Positions 34,139 through 44,314 of a DNA stretch of 64,000 bases are shown piece after piece. The translations under genes and the position numbers were made by a program. Location of the stretch: NCBI GenBank assembly GCA_047967505.1, contig CM106538.1. One strand, given 5' to 3'. The notes beneath the pieces were generated by a model, which had not been told where the DNA came from, did no database searches, and saw only the letters and a list, made by a program, of their open reading frames with translations. Position 1 is the first letter of the stretch; every line of letters begins with the position of its first letter. The DNA is from Dipteris shenzhenensis (Eukaryota; Polypodiophyta; Polypodiopsida; Gleicheniales).

Positions 34139-35029
34139 CTATGGATTTCGGCTAAGGACTGATGAAACATCAATAGTGGAAAGGGTTGGTTGGTGAATAA
34201 GCATGTGTTGATTTGGATCCAATCCCAATACACGGATGAAGATGTAATAGATATGTTTGCATGCCAGGTAAGGTTTTTGACCCAACTCTCTTTTTTGAAA
34301 ATTTGGACATGTACATATGGGTTCAGTCTTGATGTGCACATTAGAAGACATCCGAGCCTTGTCAGACCCTGTTGTTCTTAAATGGAAAATACTATGATGA
34401 AGAAGCTCTACTGTCATTTCTCCCATGACAACAGCATGCGTAGATTGAGCACTAGCTATTCTTTTTGCAGCCTCCTTAGATATGCCATGCCTCCATTTTG
34501 TGGTTCTTACCAATGTGTGTTGAGCTAGATTCCTTGGTATGGATGCCGACCCTCCATGTGCATCACAAAAATTAGTTGGCATTGGTGCCGATCCTTGAGG
34601 TACATTTGGTGTCCTCCAATTCATATGGGCTTAACCCACTATTTGCAGTCTAAAACTAGCCTTGATGAGATTGCCTATCTCCTCACTTGTGATGTTTGTT
34701 TCCACATCCACCTTCCACATAGATGGACGTTTAGAAACATGCATGATATTATGATCTAGGTGCCATGTATGAGTTACATCATCATTACAAAGCCACATCC
34801 ATTGTGCTTTTGGTCCTCCTACCCTTGGATGCCACCGTTCAGAGTAGAAACAGGGTGCCACCACTCCTTGTGAACTGCTTTGTATATATCGATTACACTT
34901 AACCTTTCCATCTATGAATCCAAGACACTTCACTTTAGAGTTTTTGGAGGTCCTTCGAATTGGCCAAAAAGTACGATGGATAGGCACCTCAATAATAGAG
35001 AGGCCACTAGGAAGGCATCCTTGTCTCAT
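34139..35029 (-). pseudogene. MULE-like transposase C-terminal part with SWIM zinc finger
   Basis: Two minus-strand frames (35,029-34,631 and 34,624-34,139) separated by one stop form the C-terminal third of a large protein. The second contains CTCPNF...LACKH near 34,260-34,310, the CxC...CxH SWIM zinc finger that is typical of MULE transposases and of FAR1/FHY3 proteins. The first part has CNRYIQSS and WHPRVGGPKAQWMWLCND, not assigned. Together with the AT-hook and MULE-core frames at higher coordinates it forms one decayed transposase of about 1,000 residues running 37,248 to 34,139. Confidence 0.65.
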
Positions 35030-35622
35030 AGGTGGAGCCGTTGGGGCTTCTCTCTTGTGGGCATGGTCTCATTCTGAGATCCTTCAGCTTCCCCTACAGT
35101 GCCATGTTTTCCCCATGATGTTCTTATAGACTCCCTTTGAACTCCACCTTGCTCCATTGTGGAATCCCTAACATCCATTGGTTGGGTATTACCTTGCGGT
35201 TTTATTGAATGCCAATCTCCACCTTCTGTCTCGAACCTAATTTTTCTCGGCCGCCCTCTTTGCTTACGATCTCTAGTCTCCATCACATACCCTATCTTAT
35301 GTGAGGTGTTTTCTAAATGTATACTTGATGACTTGCTTCTCTTTCTTTGGACTGTTACCTTATCCCCATGTAATGGTCTTGGTTCTTCACACATTGGTGT
35401 CCTTGCAACTGTTTCATGCACCATTTGTGCAACTTGTGTTGGTGAAGGTGTACTCCTTGAGGTCACTCTTTGCATCAAGGCTTCCAAGTTAGGACCATCC
35501 CCAACATGCCTGCCAATCATATATGCATACTGTTTGGCACTTTGTAATAGGGCATTTGCCATGTCCGAAATGCAACAATCATATAATTGTATCTTTGTCT
35601 TAACCCTTCTCCTGCTAGCCAA
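35026..35622 (-). pseudogene. MULE-like transposase middle part with AT-hook
   Basis: A 198-codon frame between the MULE core and the SWIM portion. It contains KQRGRPRKIRF, an AT-hook-like minor-groove DNA-binding motif, near residue 123. The rest is polar and low-complexity. It overlaps the following frame by a few bases, so a single frameshift separates them. The function as part of a transposase is inferred from position and order. Confidence 0.55.
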
Positions 35623-35753
35623 CTACCATGCATGCTTTCAGCTAGATTTGACCTTGGAGTGTGTGCCTCCTCCAAGGAACTCTTTGTTACGTGTGGTAAA
35701 AAAGGAGGTAATTAGAATTGGCTTATTACATTTATTTCGCTTACTACATTTAT

Positions 35754-36266
35754 CTACAAAATACATACTGCGCTCATGAGATTCCCCCAATGGGCAATCT
35801 GCACATCCCACCAACTAAACCATATGTCCATTGAAGGAATGTCAGCCTCACGGACATGTCTTGCATGCCACCAATATTGAATGAGCTTTGCTTGCTTGGT
35901 AGCTTCTTGCTTTGTCTTACATAATCTCCAATTCTTACACATGGTGATATGCTCATTCCTCATATCCTCTTTGAAGAATTTCTTTGTGTGCTTATGCAAG
36001 CTTTGTTCCCAATGGAAGAGACATGAGCACTCAATCCCAACAATTATATTGTTTGGACCCCCATTGAAAATAGTTCTCATAGCTATCGACTTCACTCTAG
36101 CTTCATCAGACATGAAACCATGAAAATCTGCAAGGGGATACCCACATTGTTTCATTGTGGCATTCAACATCTCCCAAAATAGGATTTGGCTTTCAGCATC
36201 TTCATCTTTCATCTCACATGTGATGATGGTCATTAATTCCTGCACACTAGTAGACAAAGCCAACAT
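35754..36266 (-). pseudogene. MULE-like transposase catalytic core fragment
   Basis: A frame containing ILFWEMLNATMKQ, DFHGFMSDEARVKSIAMRTI and CLFHWEQSLHKHTKKFF. The FMSDEA and CLFHWxxS blocks match the MULE transposase pattern (a catalytic Asp in the xDxA block followed by a C/H-rich H-W helix). The frame ends at TAG 35,754, and sequence to 35,640 is non-open. Proteins with this block order followed by SWIM are known from plants, mostly as transposon-derived genes. Stops both sides indicate decay. Confidence 0.65.
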
Positions 36267-36633
36267 TATTAAATATTATACAACTCTCTTGATGATAGCA
36301 ACATGGATACATAAGGATGGAGGGAAGTTATACCTAGGATCATAAACATGACATGCCATTGTGCTCCACCCATGCAAAGAGCATCACTAATCGCATGATG
36401 CCCTACATACATAGGTTCATCAAGGAGCTCATCATCGCTCACTCAATGGGTGTGATCAAATTGTACTCATGAATTCCTCAAATCACCATTTCCTCCTCTT
36501 CTCATGCGATTGACAAGATCCACACCAGATGCGGGACCATTGGTTGACATTTTAAAAACAAAACATTTTTCATCTAGCAAGCCTTGCCTTGGAAAACGAC
36601 TTCCATGGGAGAATGAATACATCGACCTTTTCT

Positions 36634-37248
36634 TTAGTAAAAGAAGGTTGTCATAGCCTTCCCCAATAGGTAACCTTGCCTTCTTCTCTTGTGCAACAAT
36701 CCATTTGAACTCTGAATGTCAACATCAGTCCTCGACTTATAAGAATTGTGGTACATACCAGGCTTCTCAATGGGACTTAACTCTTCAAGATCCACATAAT
36801 GAGATGGTTGAGAGGTTTTCTTTCCTTCTTTGCCAAACTCTTTGGAGTAAACTCTACTAGCAACATAATGCGATGAACGAGGCTCTTCAAGATCACTAAT
36901 AGTACTTGCTGCCATGATTGTATTGTGGATGGGAGCATACCTTTTTATCAAGGAGGCATCCAGTACGTAATGCTCTTGACCATCAATATCCCACTCAAAT
37001 GAAACCTTTACCTTCATTGTTGCTTCACCTTCAATAACTACCTTAAGGCAGATGAGCTTATGTGTATGGGGAAGAAGGCTTTGAAGGAAATGCGCACTAA
37101 CAATCCTTCTTCCATCCTTGAGCAGGATAGAGCGTGATAGATTCACTCCTTCAATAAGCCATTCAATAGAAGCCTCTTCTGTAGCCATTATGGATGACAC
37201 AACAAAAGGTACCAAAGACAGACATATGTTAAGCCTTGCTTCAGTCAA
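36634..37248 (-). pseudogene. Putative N-terminal part of the MULE-like protein
   Basis: A 204-codon Met-initiated frame. No domain recognised; it shows an internal repeat of SSHYVASRVYS and PSHYVDLEEL, and ends shortly after KRRRQGYLLGK. Between it and the core (36,267-36,633) coding-like sequence continues with stops (for example DEPMYVGHHAISDALCMGGA), which suggests one original gene. A start at 37,248 or the next Met (about residue 21) is possible. Confidence 0.45.
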
Positions 37249-37249
37249 A

Positions 37250-38047
37250 CTGGTTATTAGTGGAGCTCAGAGAATATAGACAATCTTGAGAGCAGAGGGA
37301 TGGTAATCCAACATGGCATTGAGAGCAGAAGGATGATGAGGGATGATAACCCAACACGGATCATGAAAATAAGAAGGGATGAAAGAGAGAAATGCAATGT
37401 GATGCAAAGCTAGAAGGCAACCAAAGAGACTTAGAAAGTAATGGTGGGAGAGAATGAAGAGGAGAAAAGGACAAGAGAGTAGTATGAGGATGCGAGGTAT
37501 GTGGTCACGAGAAAGTAGAGTACAAATATTGCAAAGCTGGAATGATGGTGAGAAAGGTGGCAGTCGAGATTCTTTCAAAAACTTGGATTATGCCAGGATG
37601 CCACAATCTTAAGCCATAAAAGCAACATGCTATTATAGGGACGTGGATTATGCCTTGCCGCCACAATCTGACAATCTATAAAAAGCTTTGATCAACTCAA
37701 CGGAATTATCCTTCAGCATATTACCATGAAACACCAACTAGTTATTAACAAACCAAATGACAAATAGAACCACTGCCCTTGAGCCATTGAGCAAGCTTAT
37801 CTCTCAAAGGCAAGCAGTTTTGCAAGATCTTCCATATCAAAAATTTAATTTCCCCGGCAGCAACGAATACCACATCGCTCCACACCTACGTTTCGCAATC
37901 GGCCAACCCCACCAAATACCACCTTATCCTTCGCCCCCTCTCTTGGCTCTCTCCTCCCTCTCTCCTCCCTCCTTCGACCCCTCTCTCGGCTCTCTCCTCC
38001 CTCCTTCCACGTTTCCACCTCCTCCTCCTTAGCACTCACATAGCTGA
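37250..38047. other. No gene; CT-rich tract
   Basis: Between 37,925 and 38,035 the plus strand is CTCTCC/CCTCC-rich. Small repeats (GATGATGAGGGATGATAACCCAACACGGATCATG-like, from about 37,290) occur upstream. No recognised coding region. Confidence 0.5.
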
Positions 38048-38048
38048 T

Positions 38049-38092
38049 CCCCCCCCCTTTTTTCGGTTTCATAGATGCCAGAGATCGCACTA
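38049..38092. repeat. Flanking repeat, left copy
   Basis: CCCCCCCTTTTTTCGG followed by TTTCATAGATGCCAGAGATCGCA; nearly the same sequence is at 38,670-38,712, on the other side of the KCS fragment, in the same orientation. Confidence 0.8.
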
Positions 38093-38109
38093 TCACGTGA
38101 TCTATTTGG

Positions 38110-38602
38110 GGATTTACTCGAAAGCCATGGCTACAAAGCCATGATCTTCATCCTCCCCCTGGAAGGCACAACCGTAAGCCTTGTCGTCTGCTGCCGTATG
38201 AGTCCTAATACAATGTAGGAATTGATACTTACTTCAAAATGCTTCCACCAAAATGCTTCTTCTCTATTCAATTGGCCTTCATGAACTGTAGGTTGCTATC
38301 CATTGCCATAACTTCTGAACGTGTCCCGCCTCTATGGATGCACCACAAAGTGAGGCCATGTTGGCTGAATTCTGGCCTTGTGTGTTTCGCTGGGCATGGT
38401 TCTTCAACATTGGCTACCTGACATTTGGACGAGACTTTGAACCTGTACGCAAATGATGAGAAGATAGAACGGTAAAGTATTGACCACTAGAGCATACTGA
38501 TTTGGACAAATCTTTAGCAAATCTTTGGCTAGCTTGCAAGCAATGACAGATGCACTACAACCCATACCAGCCAAATGGATAGTCTTGATAATCGCTAATA
38601 AT
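38110..38602 (-). pseudogene. 3-ketoacyl-CoA synthase (KCS) gene fragments
   Basis: Two separate minus-strand matches to plant KCS, the condensing enzyme of very-long-chain fatty acid elongation (wax, cutin and sphingolipid supply; ER membrane). At 38,602-38,495 the frame reads LAGMGCSASVIACKLAKDLL then CPNQYALVV, the block around the catalytic Cys (family pattern LGGMGCSAGxIxxDLAKDLL). At 38,225-38,115 it reads IRTHTAADDKAYGCAFQGED, matching the RTHxGADDxxYxCxxxxED block. The ~130 residues that should lie between are missing, replaced by unrelated sequence, and a stop follows the second block. This is a relic, not a functional gene. Confidence 0.75.
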
Positions 38603-38645
38603 AGTTTATCTATCTGCGCTGTTAGTTCTCTCAGCAAGTCGTATG

Positions 38646-38683
38646 AAAAAAAGGGGGGGGCTACTGTATCCCCCCCTTTTTTT
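38646..38683. other. A/G-run : C/T-run hairpin
   Basis: Arms of seven A plus eight G (38,646-38,660) and seven C plus seven T (38,670-38,683) around the 9-base loop CTACTGTAT. The right arm is the start of the repeat that flanks the KCS fragment. Confidence 0.85.
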
Positions 38684-38712
38684 GGTCTCATAGATGCTAG
38701 AGATCGCAGAAA
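38670..38712. repeat. Flanking repeat, right copy
   Basis: CCCCCCCTTTTTTTGG then TCTCATAGATGCTAGAGATCGCA; direct repeat of 38,049-38,092 with three differences and small run-length changes. Confidence 0.8.
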
Positions 38713-40051
38713 CTGAAATGGAGACATTCCCTTTCTCTGGCATCCTTGGTAGAAATGGAATGTACTCATTGTGGTGCCGAGAAGGCCAAGAGTTGGAAAA
38801 AGATAAGAAGCGCATGATAGAGCTAGAAGATAGCGCATGATGCTTTTTGTCTTTCAAGCTTTCTCTGGAAGAAGCTCCAAGTATGTTGAGATTTCTATTA
38901 GCATTTTTTTCCATTGAGTTTTTCTAGATCGAGAGGCATTTATTGCATATGCATGCAATGTGAGTGATTTGTGCTATTCTAATTCTCTTTGGGTGTCGTG
39001 CACGCGACTCTTATCTATCTCTATGCTTGGTATTTCTTTGCTTAAGATTGTGATTTCTATTCTTTCGAAAGATTGTCATTATTTATTTGCTGTTGTATGT
39101 TATATTTAGAAGTCCCATCATCTTCACAATGGGATGCCTTTCTTGTATTCAGGGAGAAGGAACATGCATCACATTATGTGCTCTAGGTGGGAGGCATATT
39201 TTGCTAGCAGACACAGACTATGCAGTAACAGGATCTCTTAATGCAACAGATTTAGGAGTCCTAGTGTCTTCACAATGGGATGCCTTCTTGTATTAAGGGA
39301 GAAGGAGCGTGCATTGGATTATGTGCTCTCTTAGCTTATTAGGTTGGAGGCATATTTTACCTTTACCAACTATGTTCACCATATATGGGCTACCATCATG
39401 AAAATGTCTCTTGAGGGAAGCCAAGGATATGAAACCAAGGATGCCAGAGAAAGGGGGGGTTTCATATGAAAATTTGCCCCACACGGGAGATAGAAAATGG
39501 ACAACGTATACTCCTAAGATGTAGAGCCTACTCACATATCAGAGAAGGCTATGGGGTAGAAGAGATCTAAAAAATCTATTGGAGCACCAAATTTCTTAGT
39601 ATAGATGATGAAATGCTATCTTAGAGCCATGTGGTTATGTTGGCAAGATCCATGGTTCGAAATGTATTCGAAGCTTTCATAGGTCATCTCCAATAGTCTC
39701 TAGTCCTATTATTGAATTAGGATTAGTCACTATCTTAAGGGTTTGAATAATTTATATATGCTTATGCATTTTATATTCTACTATCTTAAGGATTTGAAAC
39801 ATTTTGTATAAACATGTTTCATAGTAGTGAGCATTTTCATCCTAACAAGATGGCACTAAGGCGAAAGAAATCAACTACAAGAGGTAATTCTAAAACTTTT
39901 TGGTACTGATATCCTTGGCATATCTATGATGGACGTGAGCAATATATAACTCATCTTTGCTGGTTGTGATATATATTCAAGGGAACTAAAACTTATGCAT
40001 TGAGATCTAGACCATCAAGAAAATCTGTGAGTGAGGAGTGCACATCTCGTG
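38713..40051. other. No gene; imperfect 148-bp direct duplication
   Basis: TCTTCACAATGGGATGCC...CTTGTATT...GGGAGAAGGA recurs at about 39,121 and 39,269, each followed by TTATGTGCTCT and GGAGGCATATTTT. The rest is AT-rich non-coding DNA. Confidence 0.6.
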
Positions 40052-40403
40052 TGTGAAGAGAGTGGGAGAGAAGGAAGGAGTCTCACTTGCGGCTTTCTTA
40101 CATACATAATGGGGGAATACACACAAAGGTGGAGGCTGAAATAGCTTTCCTCTTCTTAGTTGTGAAAGCCAAAAGAACTCTAAGTACAAAGGAATAGATG
40201 AACCCTATATGTGGGTCTCAAACCAAACTCAGCTAACTAAGGTGGCATACTAACTGAGCCACGAACTAGAGTACATAAAGATAACTGTCATCCAACTATT
40301 ATTCATGGGCGGTGTACCAACCGCATCTGCAGCTAGCAAGTCGATGACATAAATGCACAACGGTCACCCTGGCATATCACGAGTGGAGCTCGATATCTCA
40401 ACA
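40052..40403 (-). repeat. Copia A3 3' LTR
   Basis: 352-bp LTR of family A with the standard TGTTGAGATAT start on the minus strand. Confidence 0.92.
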
Positions 40404-40890
40404 CTCCCCCTCGAGCTCAATCCCAATTCCTGCACACCAAGCACGTCTCTGAACTTGCGCAGCTTCTCTGTGCCCAATGTCTTCGTGAATATGTCAACTG
40501 CCTGATCCTCTATGCTGATATAAACTAGATCAATAAGACCTAGTAAAACCTTCTTCCGCACATAGTGGTAATGCACCTCAATGTGCTTTGTTCTAGCATG
40601 ATAGAGTGGGTTATTTGCCAAGTGTATACTGCTCATGTTGTCACAATAAATGACAATTGGCCCATCTCTAGACTAATGCATATCATAAAGTAGCTTATGC
40701 AACCAAGCTACCTCACATGTAGCCATTGCTGCACCCTTGTACTCAGCCTATGTGCTCGACAAGGAAACTGTAGGCTGTTTCTTGCCACTCCAAGTGATTG
40801 CAACACTCCCAAAAGAGAACACATATCCACTGGTAGATCGTCTATCAGAAATACTACCAGCCCAATCAGCATCAGTGTATCCATGCAACA
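40052..40890 (-). mobile_element. Copia family A, 3' fragment (A3)
   Basis: 3' LTR at 40,052-40,403, polypurine tract GAGGGGGAG at 40,404-40,412, then RNase H. Unlike A1 and A2, the front of RNase H is present: [20 protein letters not shown] (first catalytic Asp in the DADW block) and [11 protein letters not shown] in frame, and after a stop VIYCDNMSSIHLANNP and DIFTKTLG. Homology ends abruptly at about 40,890, where PPR sequence begins on the other strand. No 5' LTR or target-site duplication was found. Confidence 0.88.
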
Positions 40891-40894
40891 GCGA

Positions 40895-41295
40895 GATATG
40901 ATCTCTTGGAGTGCCATGATTGCTGCGTGTGCCCATAAAGGGCATGGCAAAGAATCTCTATAACTGTTTGGCCAAATGCAGGTTGAAGGTCTTGTGCCAA
41001 ACAAGATCACCTTTATCTGCATTGTGGATGCTTGTGCTTGTATGACATCCCTAAAAGAGGGTCGTGTGACCCATGCTACTATTGCTGGCAATGGATGGGA
41101 GTCAGATGTTATTGTGGGGAATGCCCTTGTCTATATGTATTGCAAGTGTGTGAACCTAAATGATGCAAGGGCAGTGTTCACAGAGATGTCATAGTGGAAT
41201 GTGGTCTCCTAAAGTGACATAAGTGCTGGTTCTGCTCAGAATGGGCATGGCAAGGCAACCTTGCAACTGTTCAGTGGAATGCAAGTGAAAAAAAG
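40895..41295 (+). pseudogene. Pentatricopeptide repeat (PPR) protein fragment
   Basis: Plus-strand PPR repeats of the plant PLS type, which bind organellar RNA in functional proteins. It starts within a repeat ([19 protein letters not shown]), continues after one stop into QVEGLVPNKITFICIVDACA, then EGRVTHATIAGNGWESDVIV, GNALVYMYCKC and DARAVFTEM, about two and a half repeats, followed by two stops and a further half repeat (ISAGSAQNGHGKATLQLFSG). Full-length PPR proteins carry ten or more repeats. Start and end are both mid-repeat, with copia sequence on the left, so it is a truncated relic. Confidence 0.88.
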
Positions 41296-41299
41296 TCTC

Positions 41300-42510
41300 T
41301 TGATCTCTTTATTTATTGATAGTGCACTGTGTGGATGGGAATTCTCTTCATGTTGGTTTTCTATTTCTCCTCATTTCCTCCCAATCTAAGCCGTGATACC
41401 TTCATTTTGATTTGAAAGAAAGGTTTTTCCAAATTCCATGCACACATTATTGTACACACATAGTATTGCATGAGGATCCTTCCATTACTTCATAAGCCTT
41501 ACTTTACAAAGTTGTCATGTCAGGTTCATTCATATCCATAAGCAAGGCCCTCTCTCTCTAGGTGACATCAGGAGATGTCAGCCTCTAACACCCCCTCTCA
41601 GCTCCTGGATGGAATAAAGACGCTAGGGAGATGGGTGAATGAAAAGCTCGCAATATTCATAAAAATTGAAAAAAAGCTCGTGACAAAAAGATCACCAAAA
41701 AATCACACCCCCTTCTACTCGGGAAGTAGCAAGCTAAGGGTGTCCACTTTTTGTTCACTCCCCAATCCTTAGGAGGTGGAAAAACAAGCTTTTTAGCACA
41801 CAAAAATGCAAATCTCACCTACTTCCCTATGGATCTAGTCTTTGAAGTCTTCTGACACAACATCACACTTGCTATTGTGCACACAATCATATAGTTTGAT
41901 CGAAAATTCGATGCACACACAAAAAATTTCTTTGTGTCACACGGCATGGTTCTAGGGTGGTCACACGTTTGTCACGAACAGAGAGTGTCATATTAAATTC
42001 TAAATTTCTCACTCATTTTAGATCAAATGTTATTGAAACTTTGTAAGTGGTCTCTTTGCATTATGTAGAGCTTAACTTGATTTATTGGTAATTTTTTGAA
42101 TGATTTATCTAATTATAAATAATTATTTATAATAAATAAAGTCATAAAATACATGCATTTTAGTAGCACACCACATTTTTTTAGTATTTTGAATAATTAA
42201 GCAAATCCAATTCAGTGGAAGGTTAGTAGGCACATAAGGGTGTGTGGTTGAATCATCAAATCCCAAATCCAACGGTTAGATTTAGGAAGATTGAAGTTTA
42301 ATTTTTACTTTTACTCCTTAGAGCATCAACAAAGAATATTAAAAATAAATCTAGTAATTCCCAAACATAACCAAACATTTCAAAAATGTCAATATTTTTA
42401 GTCCTCTGCATGATGAATAAGAGGAAAAAATTTTGGTTAAATTTGAGTAAGGGAAACATACGATATGGCCTCCAACAGTTAAATCTCCCTTTTGTGGGGG
42501 AAAAAGGGCC
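41300..42510. other. No gene; dispersed-repeat fragment
   Basis: AT-rich. The portion 41,640-41,757 shares CCTTCTACTCGGGAA and AAGCTCG words with 33,595-33,685 and ends with a 25-base segment whose reverse complement is at about 49,265-49,289. Confidence 0.5.
41731..41755 (+). repeat. Left arm of a 25-bp inverted repeat
   Basis: GTAGCAAGCTAAGGGTGTCC and five further bases; exact reverse complement near 49,265-49,289. The orientation points inward, as terminal inverted repeats would, but no target-site duplication was found and similarity stops at 25 bases. Confidence 0.55.
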
Positions 42511-42512
42511 AC

Positions 42513-42556
42513 CCAAGCCTAATACCAAGACAAGGTAGGCTTGGTATTAGGCTTGG
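42513..42556. other. Perfect 17-bp hairpin
   Basis: Arms CCAAGCCTAATACCAAG (42,513-42,529) and CTTGGTATTAGGCTTGG (42,540-42,556) with a 10-base loop. A further AGGTAGGCT lies on both sides of the right arm. Possibly the end of a foldback or MITE relic. Confidence 0.85.
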
Positions 42557-42599
42557 TGAGGTAGGCTAGGAGCATCACCGACCCTAGTGGCAAGCCTTT

Positions 42600-42975
42600 G
42601 GAGTCTGCATGCTGCCCATGTGGAAGGCTGAGTCATCAAAACCATGCCATGTTGTTAGACCACGTGGTGCCATCTCATCAAGGAGATGTGACATCACTCC
42701 TTGCCATGTCACCTTACATTGCCACACGTGCTGCCACATGTGCCACCTCATCATTCCACATCATGAGCCATGTGATCACACAATGCCACCTTGGCATACC
42801 TCCTCAACCTTGCCACATCACCAATCCCTCCACCTCAATTTGCCATGTCAATCTACCACCTCATGAATGCCAACTCATCATGCCACATCACCTTTCAATG
42901 TCATGGAAGAGACTATATTACCACATCATGACCATGCATGGTGCCACATCAGCCACATGTATACAAATGACGATG
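42600..42975. repeat. TGCCACATCA-rich degenerate minisatellite, third locus
   Basis: The same word family as 17,870-18,330: TGCCACATCA, GCCATGTCA, CCACCTCA and TCATGCCACATCACC. It leads directly into the first palindrome cluster. Confidence 0.75.
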
Positions 42976-42988
42976 TGCAAGGCATACA

Positions 42989-43146
42989 ATACCTCGATCG
43001 AGGTATATGACCGAGGACACCTAGGGATACCTCGATCGAGGTTTATACATGCGTAATGCACTGAATACCTCGATCGAGGTATATGGTCTGTGATCGAGGT
43101 ATATGATCAGGGCTCTAGGCATAGTAGACCTCGATCGAGGTATTTG
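42989..43146. repeat. ACCTCGATCGAGGT palindrome cluster 1
   Basis: Perfect 14-bp cores start at 42,991, 43,029, 43,067 and 43,128; two extend to the full 18-bp ATACCTCGATCGAGGTAT (42,989 and 43,065). A half copy, TGATCGAGGTATATGATC, is at 43,091. The first three cores are spaced exactly 38 bp. Sequence between cores is not repeated. Confidence 0.95.
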
Positions 43147-43284
43147 AAGGTACAAAACTTAGCCAATTAGTATCAATCTTAGCACCAAAACTTAGCCAAT
43201 TAGTTTCAATCTTAGCACCTCTCCACCAATAATAATGAAGAGCAATCTAAGAGCAATCTAGTGGATGAGTTGAGGCTCTCTATA

Positions 43285-44015
43285 ATCACTACTAGCATGA
43301 CTACGTATGAAAAATGGCACACATACTAATGAAATATGCACGTGGACTTATTTGTTGGGGATGAAACTTCACATGGCTCTTAGGCTACCCTGGACGTACA
43401 TCCACGCAAGATTTGGTCTCCAACTGATTTGGTATGCGCCACATGGAAGGACAAATGCATACATTTTTACAATCCCTACTAGCACGACTACGTGTGAAAA
43501 ATGGCGCATGTACTAACGAAATATGCATGTGGACTTATCTGTTGGAGATTAAACTTTGCACGGCTCTTAGGCTGCTGTAGACGTACATCCACGCAAGATT
43601 TGGTCTCCAACTGATTTGGTATGCACCACGTGGAAGGACAACTGTGTACATTTTTACAATCCCTACTAGCATGACTATGTATGAAAAATGGCACACATAC
43701 TAATGAAATATGCACGTGGACTTATCTGTTGGGGATGAAACTTCACACGGCTCTTAGGCTACCCTGGACGTACATCCATGCAAGATTTGGTCTCCAACTG
43801 ATTTGGTATGCGCCACGTGGAAGGACAAATGCATACATTTTTACAATCCCTACTAGCATGACTACGTGTGAAAAATGGCGCACGTACTAACGAAATATGC
43901 ATGTGGACTTATCTGTTGGAGATTAAACTTTGCACGGCTCTTAGGCTACCGTAGACATACATCCACACAAGATTTGGTCTCCAACTGATTTAGTATGCGC
44001 CACGTGGAAGGACAT
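43285..44015. repeat. 187-bp tandem repeat, four copies in dimer pattern
   Basis: ACTAGCATGACTACGT-type anchors at 43,291, 43,478, 43,665 and 43,852, spaced 187 bp each time. Copies 1 and 3 share GGGGATGAAACTTCACA, while 2 and 4 share GGAGATTAAACTTTGCA, so the evolutionary unit is a 374-bp dimer. Small ORFs across it are incidental. Confidence 0.93.
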
Positions 44016-44314
44016 TCTTTTTTCAATACCTTATGTATTAGATGTGTGAATTGAGATATTCGAAATTCAAAATCATACTCCTAATTTTAAATGTTTATGT
44101 TACATTTAAACAAACTATAAACTGAGATAAACTGAGATAAACAAAGTGTGAAGAACATCATGAAAGTACGAAAATGCTCATACATCATAAAAGTGGGAAC
44201 AATATCATGAAAGTACCACATCATGCTACAGAAGCGCATCCCTATACAAGAAACGTGTGAATAGCCGTGCATCTGCGAATACTCGTGCCTCAAATCTAGC
44301 GTGAGTAATCGTCT

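Noticed and set aside
39640-39665. Possible tRNA or SINE B-box (GGTTCGAAATG)
   Set aside because: No matching A box at the right distance and no cloverleaf could be drawn.
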